From positions 23,533,406-23,597,405 of the forward strand of contig OZ020514.1 of assembly GCA_963971425.1 (NCBI GenBank): DNA of 64,000 bases, in the 5' to 3' direction. Below the pieces are notes generated by a model. It saw nothing but the letters and a program-made list of their open reading frames with translations. It did not search any database and had not been told where the DNA came from. How positions within the stretch are numbered: position 1 is the stretch's first letter; each line of letters opens with the position of its first letter. The stretch is from Bryoerythrophyllum caledonicum (Eukaryota; Streptophyta; Bryopsida; Pottiales; Pottiaceae). Positions 22,067 to 35,154 of the stretch are shown in pieces. The translations under genes were made by a program, and so were the position numbers.

Positions 22067-23335
22067 ATCTGAGAGGAACATGATGGTGTCTCAGCTACAG
22101 CACTTCTTCCAGCCAAAGCCTGTCGACGTTGACGATGACGATGGAGACGACAACAACCACTTGGATTGCTGGGAGCTGAAGGACCCATCGACGACACTGA
22201 AGTGGACGCTTCTGTGGGCGTCCTATACGGATCATTTAGTGTTTGGTCAGACCTTCACTAGTTCTATCGTCGATCCCCAGCACATCGACTTCAAGACCAA
22301 AATTACTGATGTAGTCCACGAAGATAACGATCACGTTAAGTTGCGTGTGAGACGACCACTGAGTCCTTAGATCCGTATTTCTTTACTATTGTAGTGAACA
22401 ATAGTTCATCTCCCTTCTGTATCCAGGATTTAGTCAATTCTCTTAGGTCTTCCAAATTTGAGGAAATAGTGACTCAGGTCGAGCATGAGATCTTTCTTAA
22501 GAAATGGGAGACTAGTAGCGGACAACCGCTGAAAGCAAAGGCTGTAGCTAATAAACTGCGCGTCATTCTATCTAGAATGAGTTCCTTTGCCGCTCTAGAT
22601 AAGGCCAAAAATATCGCAGCAAGACGCCCGATAGAACTTTCAACGGTCTCGGGGGCCGTGACCGGTAGCTTGGACATGAGTCAAGCGTCGGTACCGATTA
22701 GAACTCCAGGTGCGAGAACAAGCCGAAGCACCCTGCGCAACATGCTATCCGCTTCCCCCGTCAAGAAGCGCTCAGCTGCCAAGAAGCCAGAGACCTCTTC
22801 AAGAAAGAAGTCGAAGCTCGTATCAGAGGAGGAGTTAGCCAATTTGATGGGCTCTGCACTCTCGGAGCTCCCTAAGGCTCTTGGATATGGAGAGACAATC
22901 GACTACAACAACGTCCAACAAATTTATCAAAAATTCTGGATGGAGTGTCAGAGCTGCTTCTTCAAAGGCGAGAGAGAGATGAAGATCGAGCTTGACATGA
23001 TGAGGTTGCATAATGCACCGCCGGAGTGGACGATCCGTGCGTTCGAATCTTGGGGCATGGAGGAGTTGAAGCATTACCACCTCCAAATGCCCGACAAGAC
23101 GCAGAAGCAGACTCTCTGTGTCATGCCGAAGCTCGACGCTATGTCGACGACTATTGAGGAGCTCAGCGACTCCGACTTCTACATCATCAACGGCCAGCAC
23201 AGCGTTGCTGCCTCAAAGGAGATGATTAACGGCAACGTCCCGGAGGTGATGAGTAGGCACTTCCGAACATGGCAATGTTACATTATCAGGACGTAGGATC
23301 CAGAGAAGCTGAGGAAGATATCTGCATACTATAAT
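22067..23335 (+). pseudogene. exon 3 of the right gene copy, truncated by an LTR
   Basis: It opens SERNMMVSQLQHFFQPKPVD, then an Asp-rich run and HLDCWELKD, and follows the left copy through VFGQTF, VHEDNDHVKL, the basic Ser/Lys segment, LPKALGYGETIDYNNVQ, CVMPKLDAM and FYIINGQHSVAASKEM. A one-base deletion near 22347 shifts the frame and a TAG follows CYIIRT at 23294-23296. A minus-strand copia LTR begins at 23336 in the middle of the conserved segment, so the rest of the gene is missing. It lacks the early stop seen in the left copy, so the two decayed independently. Confidence 0.7.
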
Positions 23336-23570
23336 TATTGAAGAATGAAATGAAAGAAAGACAAAGATGAATAAACAAGTTGGTGGAAATGCTTGCAATG
23401 AGAGAGGTGAATTCTCCCACTTCCCATGCTCTTCTTATCAATGGAATACATCAGCCCTTGATTGTAATCCTTATGGGACAATGACACCAAGCTACCCTTT
23501 TATACTTCTTATCTTCTAAGGTAGGGTTGGTCCTACCTTTCTACACTAGTTAAGCACTCAATACTCAACA
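23336..23570 (-). repeat. family A LTR, minus orientation
   Basis: 235 bp, from TATTGAAG to TCAACA, followed by the polypurine tract and pol 3' end on the minus strand (3' LTR). Preceded by ATAAT inside exon 3 of the right gene copy, the likely target site; no matching duplicate is found because the element's other end is lost. Confidence 0.9.
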
Positions 23571-24806
23571 ATCCCACTTAGCAAGGTGTCCTTGGACTCT
23601 AAGCGCATCGCCTTGCTCAACATCACATGTCGCTCTCTTCAGAGTGCCTTCGTGAGCACATCAGCCACCATGTGCTCCGTGGGGCAATACCGCAACTCAA
23701 TTACCTCATCTTTAATCTTCTCTCGAATAAAATGGTATTGCACATCTATGTGCTTCGTTCGTGAGTGGTGCTTGGGTTCTTGGAGAGGGTAATGCAACCT
23801 TGGTTGTCGCACGTGATGGTGGTTGCTCCCCATGGCACACACCCTACATCAGCCATCAATTGCCTTAGCCAAATGGCCTCCTTGGCGGATTGGCTAGCCG
23901 CCATGTACTCCGCTTCCGTGGTTGATAGAGCCACCGTTGGTTGGCGCTTGCTATTCCACGATATGGCGCCCACTCCAAGGAAGAAGACGTAGCCCGTCGT
24001 GGACTTCCTTGTGCTCGCATCGCCTCCCCAATCCGCATCGCAATATCCTTGAAAGTTGATGTCTTTGCCTCCAAGAGTCAACTTCATTTTCTTCGACAAA
24101 GCTCTCCGAAGGGCCACAAAGGGCTGGTTGTACCACCAAAGGCTTTGGCTCTTCTTCAAACTCTTCATCATCATCGGATTTGAAAGAACCGTCCACCTCA
24201 GGGGCTGGTCCTTCATCAACACTCCCACTTGGACGCTCCTTCAAAGATTCCTTGTCTTCGAAGAACTCGACGTCCAGACTCTTGATTATCTTCTTCGTTG
24301 CCATGCAAATCAGCCTATACGCCTTCGTGCCCTCACAATATCCAAGGAACAAGCACTTGATGGCCTTTGCATCAAGCTTGGTCCTCCTCTCATCGGGCAC
24401 CTTTGCATAAGCCACACAACCAAAGACACGCATGTGGGAGATGGTGGGACGCTTACTGCTCCATGCTTCTTCGGGCGTCACACCTTGGAGAGCCCTACTA
24501 GGGCACCGGTTGCGTGTGTACACCGCGGTACACACCGCCTCAGCCCAAAACTCACGCCCAAGCTCTTGGGCATACAACATGGACCGCGCCATCTCCACAA
24601 TGGTGCGGTTTGCACGCTCCGCAACACCATTTTGTTGTGGAGTGTAGGGGGCTGATGTGTTCCTTGCAATGCCATGCTTGCGCAAGAACTCATCGAATGC
24701 CTTGCCCGTGTACTCGCCGCCATTGTCGGAGCGCAATATCTTCACCTTGTGCTCCGATTGCTTCTCAACCAAGCTCTTCCACTCCTTGAAGCGTGGTAGC
24801 ACCTCA
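23571..24806 (-). pseudogene. copia pol fragment with RT deleted
   Basis: The minus strand encodes the integrase C-terminal half (LPRFKEWKSLVEKQ, RSDNGGEYTG, ERANRTIVEM, GKF-like AKVPDERR) and the RNase H end ([18 protein letters not shown]). The reverse transcriptase between PSESF and MKLTLGGKD has been removed. The fragment stops inside integrase, where a plus-strand LTR starts. Confidence 0.85.
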
Positions 24807-25041
24807 TGTTTCGTATAGAGGACTTAACTAGTATAGAAAGGTAGGACCAGCCCTACCTTAGAAGATAAGAAGTAGAAATGGGTAGCTTGGTGTCATTGTC
24901 CCATAAGGATTACAATCAAGGCCTGATGTATTCCATTGATAAGAAAAGCATGGGAAGTGGGAGAATTCACCTCTCTCATTGCCAGCTTTACCACCAACTT
25001 GTTCATTCTTCATTGTGTTCCTTTCATTTCATTCTTCAATA
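24807..25041 (+). repeat. family A 5' LTR of the tandem array (variant start)
   Basis: 235 bp ending CTTCAATA and followed by the PBS. The first 20 bases differ from consensus (TGTTTCGTATAGAGGACTT), perhaps from recombination at the junction. Confidence 0.85.
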
Positions 25042-25626
25042 GGTTATGGGCCCACGAACGTGAGTTGCGAAGGAGGGGAGGGCTGATCTACTTGGAGCAA
25101 GCTTGGAGCACCTTGGGAGAGCCGGATTGCTCAACATTGTGCCTTGGGGAGTGTTTGTTTGTTGTTGTGTTGTTGAGAGGTTGTTGGGGTGGATTTGAGG
25201 CTCATTGGAGCAACTAGGGTTTCATGTGTCTAAATTTAGGGTTAGGTCAACACATTTGACCTTGGGATTGTGCTCTTGATGTTTGGAGTGCCCATTTGAG
25301 TGCATTAGAGTGCATGGTGTTGTACTAGTGTCTAAACTAGTGAGTTTAGTGGATGTGCACTTGAAGAGGGGCTGATGTGGATAGAGGTGCCAAAGTGAGT
25401 GCCTAGGGTTGTGTGTAGCATTAGAGGTGCTGATTTCAGTGCTTAGAGTGGTCATTTACCCTAGAGGTGCTAAAGAGAGAGCTAAGGGTTGCAAGTGACA
25501 CTAGTAGGGTTGATTTGCACTTGCAAGTGCATTTCATGTAGTGTTTTGGGTACATTGGACTGTTGTGGATCTTGAGAAGAGGGCTGAAGTGCTTGAAGTG
25601 AGTGGGAGCTACTCCACACCAAGCTA
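25042..25626 (+). mobile_element. PBS (25042-25056) and leader of array copy 0
   Basis: GGTTATGGGCCCACG follows the LTR immediately and is the reverse complement of an initiator tRNA-Met anticodon arm (CAT anticodon in GGGCCCATAACC). The rest is a non-coding leader of about 570 bp with repeated GAGGTGC and GATTTGAGTG words, up to the gag ATG. Confidence 0.8.
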
Positions 25627-28600
25627 TGGCTTCAAGTGAAGGAGAGGGGCTGCGGCTCGTGGACAAGTTCAATGGAGACAATCTGGTCTATGGAAGTTCA
25701 AGATGGAGATGATCCTCTCCGCCAAGGACCTATGCGACATCGTGGATCAAACGGAGCTGCCCCCACAACCCATGGCCGATGAGAAGGACAAGAAAGATTA
25801 TGAGCGGCGTTGCAAGCGTGCCTTTGCGGTGATTGCCACCAACTTGGTGGACAAGGAGATGGCGCACATCAAGGCTTGCAAAGGATCAGCGGAAGCGTGG
25901 ACCACGTTGTGCAACATACACGAGACCAAGAGCCTCTCCAACATCTTGTTTTTGAGAAGGAAGTTCTTCACGGTGAAGATGGAGGAAGGCGGCGACATGT
26001 TGGATCACATCAACAAGGTAAAGTCCCTTGCGGACCAGCTCACTTGTTTAGATGTGCCCGTGAAAGACGAAGATGTTGTTATGACTTTGTTTGAAAGCCT
26101 TCCACCATCGTACGAGCACTTGATCACGGCCTTGGAGACGCGGCCCGTGAAGGAGCTCACCGTGGAGTTCATTACCGCACGACTTATGCATGAAGTGTCC
26201 AAGAGGAAGGAGAGGGAACCTCAAGGTGAAGATGCGGCAATGATCTCACGTCAAGACAAGAAGGGCAGCTCTAGCACAAGGCAAGAGGCCCGTACGTGCT
26301 ACAAGTGTGGCAAACCGGGCCGCATTGCTCGCAATTGATGGAGCAACAAGGAAGTGGCCAACAATGCAAGAGATGAGGTAAGCCACAATGACTTTGTGTT
26401 TGTGGCCAATGGCGGGGCAGCCAACACCTCCATGAACAATTGGATTGTTGATTCGGGGGCCACACAACAAATGACACCCCACAAGCATGCCTTTGACACA
26501 TATGAGTCCATTTTGGGGCGCAACGTGTTTATGGGAGACAACGGCGTGGTGGAGGTGGTGGGCAAGGGTTCCATCGTGGTGGAGAGCAACGTGGACGTCC
26601 AGCAGAGGCGCATCGTGGTGGAGAGCAACGTGGAGGGCCAGCAGAGGCGCATCGTGGTGCACGATGTGCTCCATGTACCCAAGTTGCATGCCAACTTACT
26701 ATCGGTGAGCAAGCTCGTATCAAGAGGGTTGGTGGTGCAATTCAACACCAAAGGATGTGCGGTGCGCTCTTGTGAAAGTAATTTGATTGCCACATCTTCA
26801 ATGGAGGCCAACTTGTATGGATTGGAGCTCAAGGTGGTGAGTGGGGCTGATGTGGGTTGCCTAGCACACACATCGACCAACGGGTCACTCATGGAGCTTT
26901 GGTGTACACACGCAACCGGTGCCCTAGTAGGGCTCTCCAAGGTGTGACGCCCGAAGAAGCATGGAGCGGTAAGCGTCCCACCATCTCCCACATGCGTGTC
27001 TTTGGTTGTGTGGCTTATGCAAAGGTGCCCGATGAGAGGAGGACCAAGCTTGATGCAAAGGCCATCAAGTGCTTGTTCCTTGGATATTGTGAGGGCACGA
27101 AGGCGTATAGGCTGATTTGCATGGCAACGAAGAAGATAATCAAGAGCTCGGACGTGGAGTTCTTCGAAGACAAGGAGTCTTTGAAGGAGCATCCAAGTGG
27201 GAGTGTTGATGAAGGACCAGCCCTTGAGGTGGACGGCTCCTTCAAATCCGATGATGATGAAGAGTTTGAAGAAGAGCCAAAGCCTTTGGTGGTGCAACCA
27301 ACCCTTTGTGGCCCTTCGGAGAGCTTTGTGGAAGGGGAGGAAGGCACCATTGATGAAGAGGTGGAGGGCCAGCCCAAGCATGGAGGGCAATCGGCTCCTA
27401 TTCTTCGTGCGAGGACAAGGAGGATTGCAAGGAAGGCTCCACCGCAGCCACCACCAAGGAAAGATGACAACGACACCACGGAGGCGTCTCGGTACTCGAG
27501 GAAGGTGCGCAAGCCACTTGGAGAGTGGTGGAAGAACCACATCTTGCCCCCACGTGATGTGGAGCGTGCAAACGTGGTTGCCATTGCGGAGCCTCACACC
27601 ATGAGTGAGGCCATACACTCGCAAGATGCGAGCAAGTGGGAGCTAGCCATGCAAGAAGAGTATGAGTCCTTGATGGCCAATGGAACGTGGGAGTTGGCAC
27701 CATTGCCTTCAAACCGCAAGCGTGTAGGGTGCAAGTGGGTCTTTCGAACGAAGAGGGATGCCAATGGTGACATCGTGAGGTACAAGGCAAGGCTCGTCGC
27801 AAAGGGCTTCTCACAAGTTGAAGGTGTGGACTTCAATGAGACCTTTGCTCCCGTTGCGAAGTTTAGCACCATTCGGTGCATGTTAGCGCTCGGGGCAGCC
27901 ATAGACTTGGGGATCCATCAAATGGATGTGAAGACGGCCTTCTTGAATGGAGAGTTGGAGGAGGATGTGTACATGGACCAGCCACCGGGGTTTGTGCAAG
28001 AAGGCCAAGCCCACCTTGTGTGCAAGTTGAAGAAGAGCCTTTGCTCAAGCAATCTCCACGTGCTTGGTATGAGAGCTTCCATGCATTCTTCACAAGGGAG
28101 GGCTTCACAAGGAGCATGGCGGACCATTCATTGTACATTAAACAAACAACGGACTACTTCATGGCTGGGGTCATCTACGTGGACGACGTGATCTTGTTGG
28201 TAAGTGGCATGTTGATGATGAGGAAGTTGAAGGGCCCCCTTGAACAGGAGTATGACATGAGTGATCTTGGTGAGTTGCATTTCTTCTTGGGAGTTCACAT
28301 TGAGAGGGATAGGGCAGCCCTCACCATCACCATGCACCAACGGAGGTACATCGAGGGTGTGCTCCAACGCTTTGGCATGGAGGATTGCAAGCCCATTGGC
28401 ACACCTTTGGATGCAAAGGGGCCATTGGTAAAGCTTGGCGATGAAGAGTTTCAAGAGCATGAGGAAGGTATGTTGGATATCCCCTACAAGGAGAGTGTGG
28501 GTTGTCTAATGTATGCAATGGTAGCCACAAGGGCTGACCTTGCATTTGCGGTAAGCGTGGTGTCTCAATTCATGTCCAAGCCCGGTCCTATGCTTTGGGC

Positions 28601-29186
28601 AGCCGTGCAGAGGATCATGAGGTACTTGAAGGGCACCATGGAGATGAAGTTGACTCTTGGAGGCAAAGACATCAGCCTTCAAGGATATTGCGATGCGGAT
28701 TGGGGAGGCGATGCAAGCACAAGGAAGTCCACGACAGGCTTTGTCTTCTTCCTTGGAGTGGGCGCCATATCGTGGAATAGCAAGCGCCAACCAACGGTGG
28801 CTCTATCAACCACGGAAGCGGAGTACATGGCGGCGAGCCAATCCGCCAAGGAGGCCATTTGGCTAAGGCAATTGATGGCTGATGTAGGGTATGTGCAATG
28901 GGAGGCAACCACCATCATGTGCGACAACCAAGGTTGCATTGCACTCGCGAAGAACCCCAAGCACCACTCACGAACGAAGCACATAGATGTGCAACACCAT
29001 TTCATTCGAGAGAAGATTGAAGATGAGGTAATTGAGTTGCGGTATTGCCCCAGAGAGCACATGGTGGCTGATGTGCTCACAAAGGCACTTGGAAGAGAGC
29101 GACATGTGATGTTGAGCAAGGCAATGCGCTTAGAGTCCAAGGACACCTCGCTAAGTGGGAGTGTTGAGTATAGGGTGCTAAACTAG
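25627..29186 (+). pseudogene. family A gag-pol, array copy 0, integrase core deleted
   Basis: The gag start MASSEGEGLRLVDKF at 25627 is followed by a one-base loss near 25683. The Gag frame then runs 25703-26338 to a TGA that replaces the last zinc-knuckle Cys; the knuckle His is also changed to Arg. Protease (DSGAT) follows in 26354-26947. The integrase HHCC and DDE core are deleted between MELW and CTHATGA, about 0.6 kb. RT begins in the next frame and a 4-base loss in the KSLYGLKQSP-coding region shifts it again; YVDD and RNase H motifs follow. The frame ends in the LTR at 29186. It cannot make a working polyprotein. Confidence 0.9.
26573..26650 (+). repeat. in-frame 39-bp duplication in the protease region
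   Basis: Two consecutive 39-bp units (13 codons each, reading IVVESNV...QQRR) with a few differences. Other family A copies have one unit, so it is private to array copy 0. Confidence 0.85.
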
Positions 29187-29393
29187 TATAGAAACGTAGG
29201 ACCAGCCCTACCTTAGAAGATAAGAAGTAGAAAGGGTAGCTTGGTGCCATTGTCCCATAAGGATTACAATCAAGGGCTGATGTATTCCATTGATAAGAAG
29301 AGCATGGGAAGTGGGAGAATTCACCTCTCATTGCAAGCTTTACCACCAACTTGTTCATTCTTCATTGTCTTCCTTTCATTTCATTCTTCAATA
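29162..29393 (+). repeat. family A LTR, array position 1
   Basis: 232 bp, TGTTGAGTATAGGG to CTTCAATA. Serves as 3' LTR of copy 0 and 5' LTR of unit 1. It is followed by gag-internal sequence (AAGACAAGAAGGGCAGC), not by a PBS. Confidence 0.92.
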
Positions 29394-32145
29394 AAGACAA
29401 GAAGGGCAGCTCAAGCACAAGGCAAGAGGCGCGTACGTGCTACAAGTGTGGCAAACCGGGCCACATTGCTCGCAATTGTTGGAGCAACAAGGAAGTGGCC
29501 AACAATGCAAGAGATGAGGTAAGCCACAATGACTTTGTGTTTGTGGCCAATGGGGAGGAGCGAACACCTCCATCAACAATTGGATTGTTGATTCCAAGGC
29601 CACACAACACATGACACTCCACAAGCATGAGGCGCATCTTGGTGCACGACGTGCTCCATGTGCCCAAGTTGCATGCCAACTTACTATCGGTGAGCAAGCT
29701 CGTATCAAGAGGGTTGGTGGTGCAATTCAACACCAAAGGATGTGCGGTGCGCTCTTGTGAAAGTAATTTGATTGCCACATCTTCAATGGAGGCCAACTTG
29801 TATGGATTGGAGCTCAAGGTGGTGAGTGGGGCTGATGTGGGTTGCCTAGCACACACATCGACCAACGGGTCACTCATGGAGCTTTGGTGTACACACGCAA
29901 CCGGTGCCCTAGTAGGGCTCTCCAAGGTGTGACGCCCGAAGAAGCATGGAGCGGTAAGCACCCACCATCTCCCACATGCGTGTCTTTGGTTGTGTGGCTT
30001 ATGCAAAGGTGCCCGATGAGAGGAGGACCAAGCTTGATGCAAAGGCCATCAAGTGCTTGTTCCTTGGATATTGTGAGGGCACGAAGGCGTATAGGCTGAT
30101 TTGCATGGCAACGAAGAAGATAATCAAGAGCTCGGACGTGGAGTTCTTCGAAGACAAGGAGTCTTTGAAGGAGCATCCAAGTGGGAGTGTTGATGAAGGA
30201 CCAGCCCTTGAGGTGGACGGCTCCTTCAAATCCGATGATGATGAAGAGTTTGAAGAAGAGCCAAAGCCTTTGGTGGTGCAACCAACCCTTTGTGGCCCTT
30301 CGGAGAGCTTTGTGGAAGGGGAGGAAGGCACCATTGATGAAGAGGTGGAGGGCCAGCCCAAGCATGGAGGGCAATCGGCTCCTATTCTTCGTGCGAGGAC
30401 AAGGAGGATTGCAAGGAAGGCTCCACCGCAGCCACCACCAAGGAAAGATGACAACGACACCACGGAGGCGTCTCGGTACTCGAGGAAGGTGCGCAAGCCA
30501 CTTGGAGAGTGGTGGAAGAACCACATCTTGCCCCCACGTGATGTGGAGCGTGCAAACGTGGTTGCCATTGCGGAGCCTCACACCATGAGTGAGGCCATAC
30601 ACTCGCAAGATGCGAGCAAGTGGGAGCTAGCCATGCAAGAAGAGTATGAGTCCTTGATGGCCAATGGAACGTGGGAGTTGGCACCATTGCCTTCAAACCG
30701 CAAGCGTGTAGGGTGCAAGTGGGTCTTTCGAACGAAGAGGGATGCCAATGGTGACATCGTGAGGTACAAGGCAAGGCTCGTCGCAAAGGGCTTCTCACAA
30801 GTTGAAGGTGTGGACTTCAATGAGACCTTTGCTCCCGTTGCGAAGTTTAGCACCATTCGGTGCATGTTAGCGCTCGGGGCAGCCATGGACTTGGGGATCC
30901 ATCAAATGGATGTGAAGACGGCCTTCTTGAATGGAGAGTTGGAGGAGGATGTGTACATGGACCAGCCACCGGGGTTTGTGCAAGAAGGCCAAGCCCACCT
31001 TGTGTGCAAGTTGAAGAAGAGCCTTTGCTCAAGCAATCTCCACGTGCTTGGTATGAGAGCTTCCATGCATTCTTCACAAGGGAGGGCTTCACAAGGAGCA
31101 TGGCGGACCATTCATTGTACATTAAACAAACAACGGACTACTTCATGGCTGGGGTCATCTACGTGGACGACGTGATCTTGTTGGTAAGTGGCATGTTGAT
31201 GATGAGGAAGTTGAAGGGCCCCCTTGAACAGGAGTATGACATGAGTGATCTTGGTGAGTTGCATTTCTTCTTGGGAGTTCACATTGAGAGGGATAGGGCA
31301 GCCCTCACCATCACCATGCACCAACGGAGGTACATCGAGGGTGTGCTCCAACGCTTTGGCATGGAGGATTGCAAGCCCATTGGCACACCTTTGGATGCAA
31401 AGGGGCCATTGGTAAAGCTTGGCGATGAAGAGTTTCAAGAGCATGAGGAAGGTATGTTGGATATCCCCTACAAGGAGAGTGTGGGTTGTCTAATGTATGC
31501 AATGGTAGCCACAAGGGCTGACCTTGCATTTGCGGTAAGCGTGGTGTCTCAATTCATGTCCAAGCCCGGTCCTATGCTTTGGGCAGCCGTGCAGAGGATC
31601 ATGAGGTACTTGAAGGGCACCATGGAGATGAAGTTGACTCTTGGAGGCAAAGACATCAGCCTTCAAGGATATTGCGATGCGGATTGGGGAGGCGATGCAA
31701 GCACAAGGAAGTCCACGACAGGCTTTGTCTTCTTCCTTGGAGTGGGCGCCATATCGTGGAATAGCAAGCGCCAACCAACGGTGGCTCTATCAACCACGGA
31801 AGCGGAGTACATGGCGGCGAGCCAATCCGCCAAGGAGGCCATTTGGCTAAGGCAATTGATGGCTGATGTAGGGTATGTGCAATGGGAGGCAACCACCATC
31901 ATGTGCGACAACCAAGGTTGCATTGCACTCGCGAAGAACCCCAAGCACCACTCACGAACGAAGCACATAGATGTGCAACACCATTTCATTCGAGAGAAGA
32001 TTGAAGATGAGGTAATTGAGTTGCGGTATTGCCCCAGAGAGCACATGGTGGCTGATGTGCTCACAAAGGCACTTGGAAGAGAGCGACATGTGATGTTGAG
32101 CAAGGCAATGCGCTTAGAGTCCAAGGACACCTCGCTAAGTGGGAG
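29162..32145 (+). mobile_element. tandem LTR-internal unit 1 (2984 bp)
   Basis: One LTR plus 2752 bp of deleted gag-pol. It lacks the PBS, leader, N-terminal Gag, part of the protease region and the integrase core. Units 1-3 looked identical wherever I compared them, including all translated frames. Confidence 0.92.
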
Positions 32146-32170
32146 TGTTGAGTATAGGGTGCTAAACTAG
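29394..32170 (+). pseudogene. deleted gag-pol of unit 1
   Basis: It starts inside Gag just before the zinc knuckle (CYKCGKPGHIARNC, intact here). Further deletions fall in the protease region (the DSGAT segment reads DSKAT-like in a broken frame) and across the integrase core (MELW joined to CTHATGA). A one-base loss before MRVFGCVAYAK and the 4-base loss before the RT active site break the frame. RT (YVDDVILLV) and RNase H ([20 protein letters not shown]) remain open in 30860-32170. Confidence 0.9.
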
Positions 32171-35129
32171 TATAGAAACGTAGGACCAGCCCTACCTTAG
32201 AAGATAAGAAGTAGAAAGGGTAGCTTGGTGCCATTGTCCCATAAGGATTACAATCAAGGGCTGATGTATTCCATTGATAAGAAGAGCATGGGAAGTGGGA
32301 GAATTCACCTCTCATTGCAAGCTTTACCACCAACTTGTTCATTCTTCATTGTCTTCCTTTCATTTCATTCTTCAATAAAGACAAGAAGGGCAGCTCAAGC
32401 ACAAGGCAAGAGGCGCGTACGTGCTACAAGTGTGGCAAACCGGGCCACATTGCTCGCAATTGTTGGAGCAACAAGGAAGTGGCCAACAATGCAAGAGATG
32501 AGGTAAGCCACAATGACTTTGTGTTTGTGGCCAATGGGGAGGAGCGAACACCTCCATCAACAATTGGATTGTTGATTCCAAGGCCACACAACACATGACA
32601 CTCCACAAGCATGAGGCGCATCTTGGTGCACGACGTGCTCCATGTGCCCAAGTTGCATGCCAACTTACTATCGGTGAGCAAGCTCGTATCAAGAGGGTTG
32701 GTGGTGCAATTCAACACCAAAGGATGTGCGGTGCGCTCTTGTGAAAGTAATTTGATTGCCACATCTTCAATGGAGGCCAACTTGTATGGATTGGAGCTCA
32801 AGGTGGTGAGTGGGGCTGATGTGGGTTGCCTAGCACACACATCGACCAACGGGTCACTCATGGAGCTTTGGTGTACACACGCAACCGGTGCCCTAGTAGG
32901 GCTCTCCAAGGTGTGACGCCCGAAGAAGCATGGAGCGGTAAGCACCCACCATCTCCCACATGCGTGTCTTTGGTTGTGTGGCTTATGCAAAGGTGCCCGA
33001 TGAGAGGAGGACCAAGCTTGATGCAAAGGCCATCAAGTGCTTGTTCCTTGGATATTGTGAGGGCACGAAGGCGTATAGGCTGATTTGCATGGCAACGAAG
33101 AAGATAATCAAGAGCTCGGACGTGGAGTTCTTCGAAGACAAGGAGTCTTTGAAGGAGCATCCAAGTGGGAGTGTTGATGAAGGACCAGCCCTTGAGGTGG
33201 ACGGCTCCTTCAAATCCGATGATGATGAAGAGTTTGAAGAAGAGCCAAAGCCTTTGGTGGTGCAACCAACCCTTTGTGGCCCTTCGGAGAGCTTTGTGGA
33301 AGGGGAGGAAGGCACCATTGATGAAGAGGTGGAGGGCCAGCCCAAGCATGGAGGGCAATCGGCTCCTATTCTTCGTGCGAGGACAAGGAGGATTGCAAGG
33401 AAGGCTCCACCGCAGCCACCACCAAGGAAAGATGACAACGACACCACGGAGGCGTCTCGGTACTCGAGGAAGGTGCGCAAGCCACTTGGAGAGTGGTGGA
33501 AGAACCACATCTTGCCCCCACGTGATGTGGAGCGTGCAAACGTGGTTGCCATTGCGGAGCCTCACACCATGAGTGAGGCCATACACTCGCAAGATGCGAG
33601 CAAGTGGGAGCTAGCCATGCAAGAAGAGTATGAGTCCTTGATGGCCAATGGAACGTGGGAGTTGGCACCATTGCCTTCAAACCGCAAGCGTGTAGGGTGC
33701 AAGTGGGTCTTTCGAACGAAGAGGGATGCCAATGGTGACATCGTGAGGTACAAGGCAAGGCTCGTCGCAAAGGGCTTCTCACAAGTTGAAGGTGTGGACT
33801 TCAATGAGACCTTTGCTCCCGTTGCGAAGTTTAGCACCATTCGGTGCATGTTAGCGCTCGGGGCAGCCATGGACTTGGGGATCCATCAAATGGATGTGAA
33901 GACGGCCTTCTTGAATGGAGAGTTGGAGGAGGATGTGTACATGGACCAGCCACCGGGGTTTGTGCAAGAAGGCCAAGCCCACCTTGTGTGCAAGTTGAAG
34001 AAGAGCCTTTGCTCAAGCAATCTCCACGTGCTTGGTATGAGAGCTTCCATGCATTCTTCACAAGGGAGGGCTTCACAAGGAGCATGGCGGACCATTCATT
34101 GTACATTAAACAAACAACGGACTACTTCATGGCTGGGGTCATCTACGTGGACGACGTGATCTTGTTGGTAAGTGGCATGTTGATGATGAGGAAGTTGAAG
34201 GGCCCCCTTGAACAGGAGTATGACATGAGTGATCTTGGTGAGTTGCATTTCTTCTTGGGAGTTCACATTGAGAGGGATAGGGCAGCCCTCACCATCACCA
34301 TGCACCAACGGAGGTACATCGAGGGTGTGCTCCAACGCTTTGGCATGGAGGATTGCAAGCCCATTGGCACACCTTTGGATGCAAAGGGGCCATTGGTAAA
34401 GCTTGGCGATGAAGAGTTTCAAGAGCATGAGGAAGGTATGTTGGATATCCCCTACAAGGAGAGTGTGGGTTGTCTAATGTATGCAATGGTAGCCACAAGG
34501 GCTGACCTTGCATTTGCGGTAAGCGTGGTGTCTCAATTCATGTCCAAGCCCGGTCCTATGCTTTGGGCAGCCGTGCAGAGGATCATGAGGTACTTGAAGG
34601 GCACCATGGAGATGAAGTTGACTCTTGGAGGCAAAGACATCAGCCTTCAAGGATATTGCGATGCGGATTGGGGAGGCGATGCAAGCACAAGGAAGTCCAC
34701 GACAGGCTTTGTCTTCTTCCTTGGAGTGGGCGCCATATCGTGGAATAGCAAGCGCCAACCAACGGTGGCTCTATCAACCACGGAAGCGGAGTACATGGCG
34801 GCGAGCCAATCCGCCAAGGAGGCCATTTGGCTAAGGCAATTGATGGCTGATGTAGGGTATGTGCAATGGGAGGCAACCACCATCATGTGCGACAACCAAG
34901 GTTGCATTGCACTCGCGAAGAACCCCAAGCACCACTCACGAACGAAGCACATAGATGTGCAACACCATTTCATTCGAGAGAAGATTGAAGATGAGGTAAT
35001 TGAGTTGCGGTATTGCCCCAGAGAGCACATGGTGGCTGATGTGCTCACAAAGGCACTTGGAAGAGAGCGACATGTGATGTTGAGCAAGGCAATGCGCTTA
35101 GAGTCCAAGGACACCTCGCTAAGTGGGAG
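32146..35129 (+). mobile_element. tandem LTR-internal unit 2 (2984 bp)
   Basis: A second unit, LTR 32146-32377 and internal part 32378-35129, with the same deletions and frame breaks as unit 1 and no difference that I could see. Confidence 0.92.
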
Positions 35130-35154
35130 TGTTGAGTATAGGGTGCTAAACTAG
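32378..35154 (+). pseudogene. deleted gag-pol of unit 2
   Basis: Same content as unit 1: zinc knuckle, broken protease region, integrase core missing, RT/RNase H frame open at 33844-35154. Confidence 0.9.

Noticed and set aside
23331..24806. Full target-site duplication for the LTR at 23336
   Set aside because: ATAAT lies on the left, but the element's other end is missing, so no duplicate can be tested.
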